From positions 1,116,001 to 1,180,000 of the forward strand of contig CAWFME010000005.1 in assembly GCA_963816955.1 (NCBI GenBank): 64,000 nt of DNA, read 5' to 3'. This document shows positions 1 to 8,090 of the stretch, one piece after another. Numbering within the stretch: position 1 is the first letter of the stretch; the number at the start of each line of letters is the position of its first letter. A model generated the notes under the pieces. That model was given only the letters and a program-made list of their open reading frames with translations. It made no database searches and had not been told where the DNA came from. The DNA is from DATFQI01 sp963816955 (GTDB lineage: Bacteria; Actinomycetota; Thermoleophilia; Solirubrobacterales; Solirubrobacteraceae). The position numbers were made by a program, and so were the translations under genes.

Positions 1-1
1 G

Positions 2-109
2 TCGCTGCTCGGCGGCGAGGAGGTCTACCTCTGCTGGCTGCTCGACGAGCCGGAGGTGGGCCACTGGCACGCCCCCGAGTCCGGCTTCGGCGGCCGCCAC
101 CCCCTGTAG
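2..109 (+). CDS. DUF2203 family protein, C-terminal end (partial)
   Basis: Only the last 35 codons are present; the gene begins before the window and stops with TAG at 107-109. The readable tail has the LCWLLDEPEVGHWH pattern followed by GFGGRHPL, which matches the conserved C-terminus I associate with DUF2203 (a tryptophan, an E/P pair, W-H, then a G-x-R-x-P-L end). The molecular function of DUF2203 is unknown. The P450 gene follows 28 bp later on the same strand. Confidence is limited by the short fragment. Confidence 0.6.
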   Translation, partial: SLLGGEEVYLCWLLDEPEVGHWHAPESGFGGRHPL

Positions 110-137
110 CCCGCGCACCGCGCGCGATGATGGGCGC

Positions 138-1445
138 GTGCTGCCGCCCGGACCCAGAGAGCCGGCCGCGCTGCAGACGGTCGAGTGGATCGCCCGGCCG
201 ACGGCGTTCCTGCGCCGCTGCCGCGCGCGCCACGGCGATCCGTTCACCGTCCGCGTCGCGTGGGCGGACGCGCCGATGGTGCTCGTGGCCGACCCGGACG
301 AGATCCGGCGGATCTTCGCCGCGGACGACTCCCAGCTCCACGGCGGCGCCAGCTCGACCGTGCTCGAGCCGTTCGCCGGCCCGACCTCGATCCTGCTCAC
401 CCACGGCCCGGAGCACCTACGCCGGCGACGCGAGCTGCTGCCCGCGTTCCACGGCGACGCGCTCGCCGGCTGGCGCGCCACCGTCGCCGGCATGGCGGCC
501 GCCGAGGTCGCGAGCTGGCCCGGCGGCGAGCTGCGCACGCTGCCGCGCATGCAGGCGCTGACGCTCGACGTGATCCTGCGCGTCGTGCTCGGCCCGGTCG
601 AGCGCCCCGAGCTGCGCGCCGCGATCCGCCGCGCGCTCGACATGACCGCCTCGCTCCCGCGCCTGGTCGCGATGTCGCTGCACCGCGGGGCGACCTGGAG
701 CGCCTTCCTGCGCGCCGTCGGCGAGGTCGACGAGCTGCTCGCGCGCGAGCTCGACCGCGGCGGCCACGGCGGCGGCGACCGCCGCGACCAACCCGACGGC
801 TCGCTGCTCGCGGTGCTCAGCGAGGCCGGGATCGCCCGCGAGGAGCTGCGCGACCAGATCGTGACCGTGCTCGCGGCGGGCCACGAGACGACCGCGGGCT
901 CGCTCGCCTGGGCGCTCGAGCGGCTCGCGCACCATCCGGTCGCGCAACAGCGCGTGCGCGACGGCGACGAGGCGTACCTCGACGCCGTGGTCAAGGAGGT
1001 GCTGCGCGTGCGGCCGGTGCTCTCGATCGCCGCGCGGCGCGTCGCCGCCCCGTTCGAGGTCGGCGGCCACGTGCTGCCGCCCGGCGTCCACGTCGCCCCG
1101 TGCATCTACCTCGCCCACCGCCGCCCCGAGGCCTGGCCGGAGCCGACCGCCTTCCGGCCCGAGCGCTTCCTCGACGGCGCGCCGGCCCCCGGCGCCTACC
1201 TGCCGTTCGGCGGCGGCGTGCGCCGCTGCGCGGGCGCGGCGTTCGCCATGCTCGAGCTGCGCGAGGTGCTGCGCGCGGCGCTCGCCCGCTTCGCGCTGGC
1301 GCCGGGTGGGCGGGCTGACATCCGCGGGACCGAGCGCATGATCCGCGGCTCGGTGACGCTGCGCCCCTCGCGCGGCGGAACGGTCTTGACGGAGCCGCTA
1401 CAACCATCGAGGCCGTGTCGCTCTTCTGCCGCCACAACCGCCTGA
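138..1445 (+). CDS. Cytochrome P450
   Basis: A 435-residue heme-thiolate monooxygenase that would insert oxygen into an unknown organic substrate using electrons from a ferredoxin/reductase system not seen nearby. Visible hallmarks in order: the I-helix oxygen-activation motif AGHETT around residue 249, the K-helix ExxR in KEVLRVRP, and the heme-binding loop FGGGVRRCAG with the ligand cysteine at residue 364. The GTG start at 138 gives the MLPPGPREPAAL opening, a proline-rich N-terminus typical of soluble bacterial P450s. The last ~15 residues are serine/proline-rich and overlap the next gene by 31 bp, so they may be an unconserved extension. Substrate cannot be told from sequence. Confidence 0.93.
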   Translation: MLPPGPREPAALQTVEWIARPTAFLRRCRARHGDPFTVRVAWADAPMVLVADPDEIRRIFAADDSQLHGGASSTVLEPFAGPTSILLTHGPEHLRRRRELLPAFHGDALAGWRATVAGMAAAEVASWPGGELRTLPRMQALTLDVILRVVLGPVERPELRAAIRRALDMTASLPRLVAMSLHRGATWSAFLRAVGEVDELLARELDRGGHGGGDRRDQPDGSLLAVLSEAGIAREELRDQIVTVLAAGHETTAGSLAWALERLAHHPVAQQRVRDGDEAYLDAVVKEVLRVRPVLSIAARRVAAPFEVGGHVLPPGVHVAPCIYLAHRRPEAWPEPTAFRPERFLDGAPAPGAYLPFGGGVRRCAGAAFAMLELREVLRAALARFALAPGGRADIRGTERMIRGSVTLRPSRGGTVLTEPLQPSRPCRSSAATTA

Positions 1446-2308
1446 CCTCCAACTGCCCGATCTGCAGCCGCGAGCAGCGCGAGCAGCAGCGCTCACAGGC
1501 GCCGGCGAGCCCGTCGCGCACCCGCTCCGCGTCGGGCACGCCGAAGCGCCGCGGCCCCGGGCGCGGCTCGGGCGTCGTCACCCGGCGCGTGGCGCGCGCC
1601 GCCGACGACGGCTACCGCAGCCCGCTCGCGCCCGGCCTGCGCGCGACCGCCGACGCCGAGCGCCTCGCCGCCGCGCTCGCGGCCGCCGCCGAGCGGCTCG
1701 TCCCGCCCGGCCCGTACCCCGAGCTCGCCGAGGAGGCCGACCTCGAGCAGGCGAGCTGGCTCGCGTTCCTGCTCGCGCTCGCCGGCCCCGAGGCGCCCGA
1801 GCTCCAGCAGGCGCTGCGCGTCGCAAGGCCCGCGTGGGAGGACGGCACGCCCGAGGACCTGCCCGCCGAGCGCCGCCGCACGGCCGAGGCCTACCGCGCC
1901 TGGATCGGCCGCGCCGGCACGCAGGAAGGCGCCTTCACGGGCGACGCCGGCTGGTCGCCCGAGCGGCGCTTCGCGCGCGTGTTCGAGCGCCTCTCGTTCC
2001 CTGGCTTCGGCCGCGCGCGCCGGTTCGACCTGCTGAGCGCCCTCGGGGCGGCCGGCCGCTACGAGCTCGTCGCCGGCGAGCTCTTCCTCGCCCTCGAGGA
2101 CGACGCGACGACGCTGGCCGCCAAGCGCCTGCTGGTGTCCGGCGACCGGCTGCTGCTGGACCGCCGCGCGCGTGAGCTCGCCGAGGCCTGCAAGCTGCCG
2201 CTGGCCGCCCTCGACCGCGGCCTGGCCGTGTGGAACACGCCGGGCGCGCCGGTCGACCTCGCCGGCGAGACGCCGGCCTCCGTCCGCGCGGCGCTGGCGC
2301 TGCGGTGA
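1415..2308 (+). CDS. Conserved hypothetical with N-terminal Cys/His motif; possibly HhH DNA-glycosylase-like
   Basis: A 297-residue protein starting with GTG at 1415. The N-terminus carries C5-x-H7-x6-C14-x2-C17, which looks like a small zinc site, followed by a basic, disordered linker (residues ~18-65). The C-terminal two thirds are helical; a segment reading SFPGFGRARRFDLL followed by an acidic AGELFLALEDDAT stretch resembles a helix-hairpin-helix DNA-binding turn. I suspect kinship with the alpha-glutamyl/putrescinyl-thymine pyrophosphorylase clade 3 or related HhH families, but this is memory-based and unproven. It overlaps the P450 gene at its start and the acetyltransferase gene (GTGA) at its end, so the three are probably co-transcribed. 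Confidence 0.7.
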   Translation: MSLFCRHNRLTSNCPICSREQREQQRSQAPASPSRTRSASGTPKRRGPGRGSGVVTRRVARAADDGYRSPLAPGLRATADAERLAAALAAAAERLVPPGPYPELAEEADLEQASWLAFLLALAGPEAPELQQALRVARPAWEDGTPEDLPAERRRTAEAYRAWIGRAGTQEGAFTGDAGWSPERRFARVFERLSFPGFGRARRFDLLSALGAAGRYELVAGELFLALEDDATTLAAKRLLVSGDRLLLDRRARELAEACKLPLAALDRGLAVWNTPGAPVDLAGETPASVRAALALR

Positions 2309-2772
2309 GCGCCGAGGTCGCCGAGCTCGACCTCGGCGACGACGCCACGCTCGAGCGCCTGATGGAGCTGCAGCGCGCGAGCTACGCCGTCGAGGCGGAG
2401 CTGATCGGCGCCGCCGAGCTGCCGCCGATGCGCGAGACGGCCGGCGAGCTGCGCTGCTGCGGCGAGCGCTTCCTCGGCGCGCGCGACGGCGGCGAGCTCG
2501 TCGGCGCGATCTCGTTCCGGCGCGCGGGCGGGACGGTCGACATCCACCGGCTCGTCGTCGACCCGGGCGCGTTCCGGCGCGGCGTCGCGACGGCGCTGCT
2601 GGACGCGCTCGAGGCGCGCCAGGCCGACGCCACGCACTGGACGGTCGGCACCGGCGCCGCCAACGGCCCCGCCCGCGCGCTCTACGAGCGCCGCGGCTTC
2701 ACGCCCACCGAGGAGCGGATCGTTCCCGGCGGCGTCCGCTGGGTGCGCCTGGACCGCCAGGGCGCCCGCTAG
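2305..2772 (+). CDS. GNAT family N-acetyltransferase
   Basis: A 155-residue acyltransferase that would move an acetyl group from acetyl-CoA to an amine. The central motif A reads VVDPGAFRRGVATALL, with the R-x-x-G-x-A pyrophosphate-binding turn, and motif B reads NGPARALYERRGF, both standard for GNAT proteins. The GTG start at 2305 shares GTGA with the stop of the preceding gene (TGA 2306-2308), indicating translational coupling. A longer reading upstream to 2230 is open but overlaps the previous gene and adds nothing conserved. Substrate unknown. Confidence 0.88.
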   Translation: MSAEVAELDLGDDATLERLMELQRASYAVEAELIGAAELPPMRETAGELRCCGERFLGARDGGELVGAISFRRAGGTVDIHRLVVDPGAFRRGVATALLDALEARQADATHWTVGTGAANGPARALYERRGFTPTEERIVPGGVRWVRLDRQGAR

Positions 2773-2775
2773 GTT
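2770..2775 (+). promoter_or_regulatory. -10 element TAGGTT of leaderless type
   Basis: TAGGTT lies exactly 6 nt before the GTG start at 2782 and overlaps the stop codon of the acetyltransferase gene. No Shine-Dalgarno is visible, so transcription probably starts at or next to the start codon. Confidence 0.4.
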
Positions 2776-2781
2776 CCGGCG

Positions 2782-4227
2782 GTGTCCGCGACCCGCGACC
2801 CACGGCCGCCGCTGGCGCGGCTGCGCGCGCTCGCCGTGGCGCCGCCCGAGCCCGACACGCCGGCCCGGCCCGTCGCGCTGCTCGTGCTCGGGTGCGTCGC
2901 GCTCGCGGCGCTCTCGCTGCTGCTGCCCGCCACCCCGACCTACGACCCGTGGGCCTGGATCATCTGGGGGCGGGAGGTGATGCACCTCGACCTCGTGACC
3001 ACCGAGGGGCCCTCCTGGAAGCCGCTGCCGATCCTGTTCACCGCACCGTTCTCGCTCGCCGGCGACGGGGCGGCGCCCGAGCTGTGGGTCGCCGTCGCGC
3101 GCGCGGGCGGCCTGCTGGCGGTCGCGATGGCCTACCGGCTGGCGGCGCGGCTGGCCGGGCCGGTGGCCGGCGTGATCGCCGCGCTGGCGCTCCTGTTCGC
3201 CGACGAGTTCGTGTTCAACTTCGCGCGCGGCAACTCCGAGGGGATGCTCGTCGCCGTCTGCCTGCTGGCGCTCGAGCGCCACCTCGACGGCCGCCGCCGC
3301 GACGCGTTCGCGCTCGGCTTCCTCGCCGGGCTGCTGCGGCCCGAGGTATGGCCGCTGTGGGGCCTCTACGGCCTCTGGTACGTGGCGGTCGAGTGGCGCG
3401 GCCGCCCGCCGTGGCGGACGATCGCGCTGGTGGCCGGCGCCGGGCTGCTCACGCTCGTCGTCTGGATGCTCCCGGAGTACCTCGGCTCGGGCTCGCTGCT
3501 GCGCGCCGCCGAGCGCGCGCGCCAGCCCAACCCGGACTCGGCCGCCTTCGCCGACTCGCCGTTCCTCGAGGTCTTCCGCCGTTCGGAGTCCGTGCTCACC
3601 GTCCCGATCTACGCCGGGGCGGTGGTCGCCGTGCTGATCGCCCTCCACCGGCGGCGTGAGCCGTTCGCGGTGGTGGTCGCCACGCTCGCCGTGCTCTCGA
3701 GCACGCTGATGGTGGCCGTCGCGCTGATGACGGAGGCGGGCTTCGCCGGCAACCTGCGCTACGTCGCGCTGCCCGCCGCGATGCTGTGCGTGCTCGCCGG
3801 CGCGGGCTGGGTCGGCCTGCACCGGCAGCTCCGCCGGCGCCGGGGCCCCGCGGCGGCGGGGGTGCTCGCCGCGCTGGCGCTGGCGGCCTCGGCGCCGTAC
3901 TTCGCGGACTCCGGGCGGAACTTCGGCGACGACATGGACCGCGTCGCGCAGGAAGCCGACCTCTACGGGCCGAACCTCGAGGCGATGATCGCCAAGGCGG
4001 GAGGGGAGGAGCGGCTGAAGGCGTGCGGGCCCGTGTACACCGGCGCCTTCCAGACCCAGGCGGTCGCCTGGTACCTGCACCTGCACGAGACGGAGGTGAT
4101 CATCTACCCGTTCCCGCCGGGCACGGTGATCGCGCCGCACTTCACCGCCAACGCGCGCGACCCGCGCTTCCCCAAGGTGACCGAGACCACGCGCTGGATG
4201 GTCGGGAGCACGTGCAACGCGCCGTGA
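2782..4227 (+). CDS. GT-C type membrane glycosyltransferase-like protein
   Basis: A 481-residue polytopic membrane protein. After a proline-rich cytoplasmic start there is a first membrane helix (about residues 32-50), then an extracytoplasmic loop with TYDPWAWIIWGREV, followed by some eight more hydrophobic segments and a soluble C-terminal domain of about 90 residues. This layout (TM1, large first loop with an acidic residue, multiple TMs) is that of GT-C fold transferases that use polyprenyl-phosphate sugars on the outer face of the membrane. The acceptor and sugar are unknown. It forms a pair with the next gene, also GT-C-like, 22 bp downstream. Confidence 0.65.
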   Translation: MSATRDPRPPLARLRALAVAPPEPDTPARPVALLVLGCVALAALSLLLPATPTYDPWAWIIWGREVMHLDLVTTEGPSWKPLPILFTAPFSLAGDGAAPELWVAVARAGGLLAVAMAYRLAARLAGPVAGVIAALALLFADEFVFNFARGNSEGMLVAVCLLALERHLDGRRRDAFALGFLAGLLRPEVWPLWGLYGLWYVAVEWRGRPPWRTIALVAGAGLLTLVVWMLPEYLGSGSLLRAAERARQPNPDSAAFADSPFLEVFRRSESVLTVPIYAGAVVAVLIALHRRREPFAVVVATLAVLSSTLMVAVALMTEAGFAGNLRYVALPAAMLCVLAGAGWVGLHRQLRRRRGPAAAGVLAALALAASAPYFADSGRNFGDDMDRVAQEADLYGPNLEAMIAKAGGEERLKACGPVYTGAFQTQAVAWYLHLHETEVIIYPFPPGTVIAPHFTANARDPRFPKVTETTRWMVGSTCNAP

Positions 4228-4236
4228 GCATCCCTC

Positions 4237-4242
4237 TAACCT
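4237..4242 (+). promoter_or_regulatory. -10 element TAACCT of leaderless type
   Basis: TAACCT is 7 nt ahead of the ATG at 4250 with no Shine-Dalgarno between, suggesting a separate, leaderless transcript for the second glycosyltransferase gene. Confidence 0.4.
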
Positions 4243-4249
4243 GCTGACG

Positions 4250-5842
4250 ATGGCGACGATCGCCTCGCGCCGGCCGGCCTGGAGCATGCCCGCCACCGTC
4301 GCCGGGAGCGCCCGCCTGCTCGCGCCGCTCGTGGTCGGGGGCCTGGTGGTGCTGACGGTCGTCCTGCGCACGCGCGCCTTCGACGTCGGCTTCTGGATCG
4401 ACGAGGGGCTCTCGGTCGGGATCGCCGACCGGCCGCTGTCGGACATCCCGGCCGCGCTGCGGCTCGACGGGTCGCCGCCGCTGTACTACTCGCTGCTGCA
4501 CGTCTGGATGGCGGTCTTCGGGACCACGGAGACGGCGACGCACGCGCTGTCGCTGCTGTTCGCGGTGCTGGTCGTGCCCGCCGCCTGGTGGGCGGCGCGC
4601 GGGCTGTTCGGGCCGACGGCGGGCCTCGCCGCGGCGCTGCTGGCCGCCACCAACCCGTTCCTCACGCAGTACGCGCAGGAGACGCGCATGTACGCGCTGG
4701 TGGCGCTGCTCGGCGTGCTCGCCTGCGGGGCGTTCGGGCGCGCGTTCTTGCTCGCCGGCGCCGAGCCGGCGCAGCCGCGCGGGACGAGCCGGCGCTGGGC
4801 GGCGGCCTTCGCCGTCGCGCTCGCCGCGCTGATGTACACGCACAACTGGGCGCTGTTCTTCGCGCTGGCCTGCGGGCTGACCTGGCTGGCGCTGCTCGCC
4901 GCCACGCGCGGGGAGCACCGCAAGGCGCTCTTCCAGGACGGGCTGATCGCCTTCGGCGGGGCGCTGCTGCTGTTCGCCCCATGGCTGCCGACGCTCGCCT
5001 TCCAGGCCCAGCACACGGGCGCGCCGTGGTCCAATGCGCCCGGGTTCGACGACCTGCTGCGCATGCCCGGGCTGCTGCTGGGCACCATCACCCAGCTCGC
5101 GCTGCTGCTGGCCGCGGGCGCCGGCGCGGCGGTGCTGCTCGATCGCAAGGCCGGCCGCCTCTCCCCGCGCGGGCGCGCGCTGCTCGCGCTGGCCGGCCTG
5201 TGGCTGCTCACGGTCCTGATCGCCTACACCGCCTCGCAGGTGTCGCCGGCGTGGGCCACGCGCTACCTCGCCGTGTCGTTGCCGCCGCTGCTGCTGCTGA
5301 TCGCGGGCGGGCTCGCGCACGCCGGGCGGCTCGGCCTCGTGGCCGCGCTGCTGGTGGCGGTCGTCTGGGCGGCCGACGGCGCCCCGGCGGAGAAGAGCAA
5401 CGTCCGCGCGATCGCGGAGGAGATCGCGCCGAGCGTCGCCCGGGGCGACCTGGTGGTCTCGACCCAGCCCGAGCAGATCCCGGTGCTCAGCTACTACCTG
5501 CCCGAGGGGCTGCGCTACGCGACGCTGTGGGGGCCGGTCGAGGACGTCGGCGTGACCGACTGGCGCGACGGCGTGGAGCGGCTGCGCGCGACGAGCGCCG
5601 AGCGCGACCTCGCCCCGCTGATCGACCGGCTGCCGGCCGGCCGGCGCGTCGTGCTGATCGAGCCGATGGTGACCGACCTCTCGCGCTGGCGGGCGCCGTG
5701 GACGAAGCTCGTGCGCCTGCGCTCCGCGGAGTGGCGGCGGTACGCCGCCGACGACCCGCAGCTCACGGCGGTCGCCGTGCGCCCGCCCGAGCTCGAGCCG
5801 GGCGTCAACCAGCTGCGCGCGACGGTGCTGCTGAAGGGCTAG
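4250..5842 (+). CDS. Glycosyltransferase family 39-like (ArnT/PMT-like) membrane protein
   Basis: A 530-residue membrane protein with about ten hydrophobic segments. The first loop holds FWIDEGLSVGIADRPL with the acidic pair D51-E52, followed by SPPLYYSLLHVWM, then a conserved TQYAQETRMYAL (about residues 138-150), the arrangement seen in ArnT/PMT-type (GT39, PMT_2) transferases, in which the first-loop acidic residue is catalytic. It would transfer a sugar from a polyprenyl-phosphate donor outside the membrane. The soluble C-terminal tail (~130 residues) follows the last TM. Its 3' end overlaps the convergent histidine kinase gene by 38 bp. Acceptor unknown. Confidence 0.8.
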   Translation: MATIASRRPAWSMPATVAGSARLLAPLVVGGLVVLTVVLRTRAFDVGFWIDEGLSVGIADRPLSDIPAALRLDGSPPLYYSLLHVWMAVFGTTETATHALSLLFAVLVVPAAWWAARGLFGPTAGLAAALLAATNPFLTQYAQETRMYALVALLGVLACGAFGRAFLLAGAEPAQPRGTSRRWAAAFAVALAALMYTHNWALFFALACGLTWLALLAATRGEHRKALFQDGLIAFGGALLLFAPWLPTLAFQAQHTGAPWSNAPGFDDLLRMPGLLLGTITQLALLLAAGAGAAVLLDRKAGRLSPRGRALLALAGLWLLTVLIAYTASQVSPAWATRYLAVSLPPLLLLIAGGLAHAGRLGLVAALLVAVVWAADGAPAEKSNVRAIAEEIAPSVARGDLVVSTQPEQIPVLSYYLPEGLRYATLWGPVEDVGVTDWRDGVERLRATSAERDLAPLIDRLPAGRRVVLIEPMVTDLSRWRAPWTKLVRLRSAEWRRYAADDPQLTAVAVRPPELEPGVNQLRATVLLKG

Positions 5843-7277
5843 GCGCGACGTCGGGCCCCGGCGCGACGGCCGGCAGAGCCAGCCGGAAGCGCGTGCCCGT
5901 CTGGCCCTCCTCGCCCGCGAGAGAGAGCGCGCCGCCCATCCGCTCGGCGAGCTCGCGTCCGATCGCCAGCCCGAGGCCGAAGCCCGCTTCGGTGCTCGCG
6001 CTGCGGCCGCGCTGGAAGCGCTCGAAGATCTGCTCGCGCTCGGCCGGGTGCACGCCCGGGCCGCGGTCGGCCACCTCGACGTGCGCGTGGTCGGCGTCGC
6101 AGCCGACCGTCACGCAGACCGGCTCGCCGTGCGGCGCGTAGCGCAGGGCGTTGTCGAGCAGGATCCGCACGACGCGGGCGACGGCGTCCGGGTCGCCACG
6201 GCCCCAGCACGGGCGCGGCGGGGGGACCACCTCGAGCTCGACGCCGCGGTCGTCGGCGCGCAGCGCGAACTCAGCGGCGACCGCACGCGCCAGCTCGCCG
6301 AGCTCGACCGGCTCCGAGCGCAGCGGCACCGACGCATCGAGCCGGCTGAGGTCCAGCAGCTCGCCCGCGAGGCTGGACAGCCGCAGCAGCTCGCGGCGGG
6401 CGCGCGCGACCTGCGCCTGCGCGTCGGCGATGTCCAGCCGGTCGTCCGCGAGGTCCTCCTCGAGCAGCTCCATCGTCCCCTGGAGCATCGTCAGCGGCGT
6501 GCGCAGCTCGTGCGAAGCGGTGGCGACGAACGAGCGGCGAGCCCGTTCCTGCTTGCGCAGCTCCTCCTGCATGCGCCCGAACGCGCGCGCGAGGTCGCCG
6601 ACCTCGTCGCGGCCCTCGTCGTGCTGCAGCGGCGCGTCGGCGATGCCCTCCTGGGAGATCCGCACGGCCGCGTTGCGCAGCCGCCCGAGCCGCCGCAGCA
6701 GCGTGCTCGACAGCGCGACGGCGAGCGCGACCGCCACCAGCAGGCCGACCGCCCCCGCCGCCAGCAGCGCGTTGCGCACCTGGTCGACCGCGGTCGTGAC
6801 CTCCGTCAGGCGCCGCTCGACCACGAGCACGCCGACGACGCCGCCCTTGTCGCTGAACAGCCGTACCCCGATCCGGACCACGTCGCCCTGGAGGTCGGTG
6901 GTCGTCGCGCCGGTGCGCTGCGTGTGCAGCGAGGTCAGCGTGGCGCCGCGGACGGAGGCGCCCGTGCTCGTGTCGTAGAGCACCTCGCCCGCCAGCACCG
7001 GGTCGAGGATCAGCACCCGGCCGTCGGTGCGCTGGCGCAGCTCCTCCGCGACCCCTTGGAGCGCGAACTCGTTCTCGGGCGTCTCCTGGATCGCGTCCTC
7101 CACGGCCGGCCGGGTCGCGAGCACGGCGGCGCGCAGGTTCGTGGCGCTCTGCTCGCGCAGCCGGTCGGGCAGCGGGCTCAGCAGCACGGTGGCCGCGATC
7201 CCCAGCGTGACCGCGCTCGTGAGCAGCAGGGCGAGCAGCAGGCGGGGCCGCAGGCCTCTCGGCAGCCGCCGCCGCAT
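5805..7277 (-). CDS. Sensor histidine kinase
   Basis: A 490-residue membrane kinase, partner of the response regulator whose gene ends 2 bp upstream. Order of parts: TM1 (about 13-33), an extracytoplasmic domain (34-165) probably sensing the signal, TM2 (about 166-190), HAMP linker, HisKA dimerisation helix with SHELRTPLTMLQG (phosphorylated H256), then the HATPase domain with N-box DNALRYAPHG, G1 DRGPGV and G2 GFGLGLAIG. The C-terminal ~25 residues are Pro/Ala-rich. The signal is not evident from sequence; the extracytoplasmic domain has no recognisable fold to me. Confidence 0.92.
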   Translation of the reverse strand: MRRRLPRGLRPRLLLALLLTSAVTLGIAATVLLSPLPDRLREQSATNLRAAVLATRPAVEDAIQETPENEFALQGVAEELRQRTDGRVLILDPVLAGEVLYDTSTGASVRGATLTSLHTQRTGATTTDLQGDVVRIGVRLFSDKGGVVGVLVVERRLTEVTTAVDQVRNALLAAGAVGLLVAVALAVALSSTLLRRLGRLRNAAVRISQEGIADAPLQHDEGRDEVGDLARAFGRMQEELRKQERARRSFVATASHELRTPLTMLQGTMELLEEDLADDRLDIADAQAQVARARRELLRLSSLAGELLDLSRLDASVPLRSEPVELGELARAVAAEFALRADDRGVELEVVPPPRPCWGRGDPDAVARVVRILLDNALRYAPHGEPVCVTVGCDADHAHVEVADRGPGVHPAEREQIFERFQRGRSASTEAGFGLGLAIGRELAERMGGALSLAGEEGQTGTRFRLALPAVAPGPDVAPSPSAAPSRAAG

Positions 7278-7279
7278 CC

Positions 7280-7978
7280 TCAGCGCTCCCTGACCCGGTA
7301 GCCGCGCCCCGGCACGGTGAGGATCAGCGTCGGGTTCTCCGGCGCCTCCTCGAGCTTCTCGCGCAGGTGGCGGATGTGGACGTCGATCGCGCGCGGGTCG
7401 CGGTAGGCGGAGTCGCCCCAGATCGCGCGCAGCAGCTCCTGGCGGTTGAAGGCGTGACCGGGCCGCGCCATCAGCTGGGCCAGCAGCTCGAACTCGCTGA
7501 AGGTGACCTTGACCGGCTCGCCGTTGGCCGTCACGCGGCGCAGCTCGCGGTCCAGCGAGACGTGGCCGACGGTCAGGCTGCCCTCGACCACGCGCCCGTG
7601 CGCGCGCCGCAGCACGGCGCGGATACGGCTGCGCAGCTCGGCGAGGCCGAACGGCTTGGTCACGTAGTCGTCGGCGCCGGCCTCGAGGCCCTGGACGGCG
7701 TCGGCCTCGGAGTCCAGCGCGGTCAGCATGATGATCGGCACCACGTCGCGGCGGTCGCGCAGCAGCCGCGCGACGTCGTGACCCGTGGGTCCCTCGCCGA
7801 GCGCGACGTCGAGCAGCACGACGTCGAAGGCGCGGTCGGCGGCGGCCCGCAGCGCCGCGTGGCCGTCGGGCACGGCCGTCACGCGATGGCCCTCTCGCTC
7901 GAACGAACGGGTGAGCATGTCCCGCAGCGGCTCGTCGTCGTCGACGAGCAGGATGTCGAGGGCCGTGGAGGGCGCCAC
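7280..7978 (-). CDS. OmpR/PhoB family response regulator
   Basis: A 232-residue two-domain transcription factor. The receiver has the acidic pocket DDDE (13-16), phospho-acceptor D57 in VVLLDVAL, the T in MLTALDSE and lysine in YVTKPFG. The C-terminal winged helix ends with the classical AIDVHIRHLREKLE and TVPGRGYRV strands. GTG start at 7978 is preceded by TACGCT at 7 nt, so the transcript may be leaderless. It is first in an operon with the histidine kinase. Three 10-bp-spaced TTA repeats just upstream could be its own binding site. Confidence 0.93.
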   Translation of the reverse strand: MAPSTALDILLVDDDEPLRDMLTRSFEREGHRVTAVPDGHAALRAAADRAFDVVLLDVALGEGPTGHDVARLLRDRRDVVPIIMLTALDSEADAVQGLEAGADDYVTKPFGLAELRSRIRAVLRRAHGRVVEGSLTVGHVSLDRELRRVTANGEPVKVTFSEFELLAQLMARPGHAFNRQELLRAIWGDSAYRDPRAIDVHIRHLREKLEEAPENPTLILTVPGRGYRVRER

Positions 7979-7985
7979 TCGCCTG

Positions 7986-7991
7986 AGCGTA
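7986..7991 (-). promoter_or_regulatory. -10 element TACGCT of leaderless type for response regulator
   Basis: On the minus strand TACGCT precedes the GTG start (7978) by 7 nt, with no Shine-Dalgarno between. Confidence 0.35.
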
Positions 7992-8020
7992 GCGGTCGGG
8001 CCGGAGCCGCTCTGCAGCGC

Positions 8021-8047
8021 GATTAAGGGCTGTTAGCGGCCGTTAGC
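8021..8047. promoter_or_regulatory. 10-bp-phased direct repeats, candidate response-regulator site
   Basis: TTAAG at 8023, TTAGC at 8033 and TTAGC at 8043 are spaced by exactly 10 bp; the last two extend to GTTAGC. OmpR-family regulators usually bind head-to-tail repeats with 10-11 bp phasing. The array lies between the divergent response regulator and FAD oxidoreductase genes, 43 bp before the ATG at 8091. Assignment to this regulator is inference. Confidence 0.4.
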
Positions 8048-8090
8048 CGATGGATCGATCCGCGGGGGTCGAGGGGCAGGATGGCCACAT

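Noticed and set aside
2059..4446. Very long minus-strand open frame opposite the glycosyltransferase region
   Set aside because: It is an antisense shadow of the acetyltransferase and GT-C genes: low-complexity R/G/A/E-rich translation, no conserved motif, typical of high-GC DNA.
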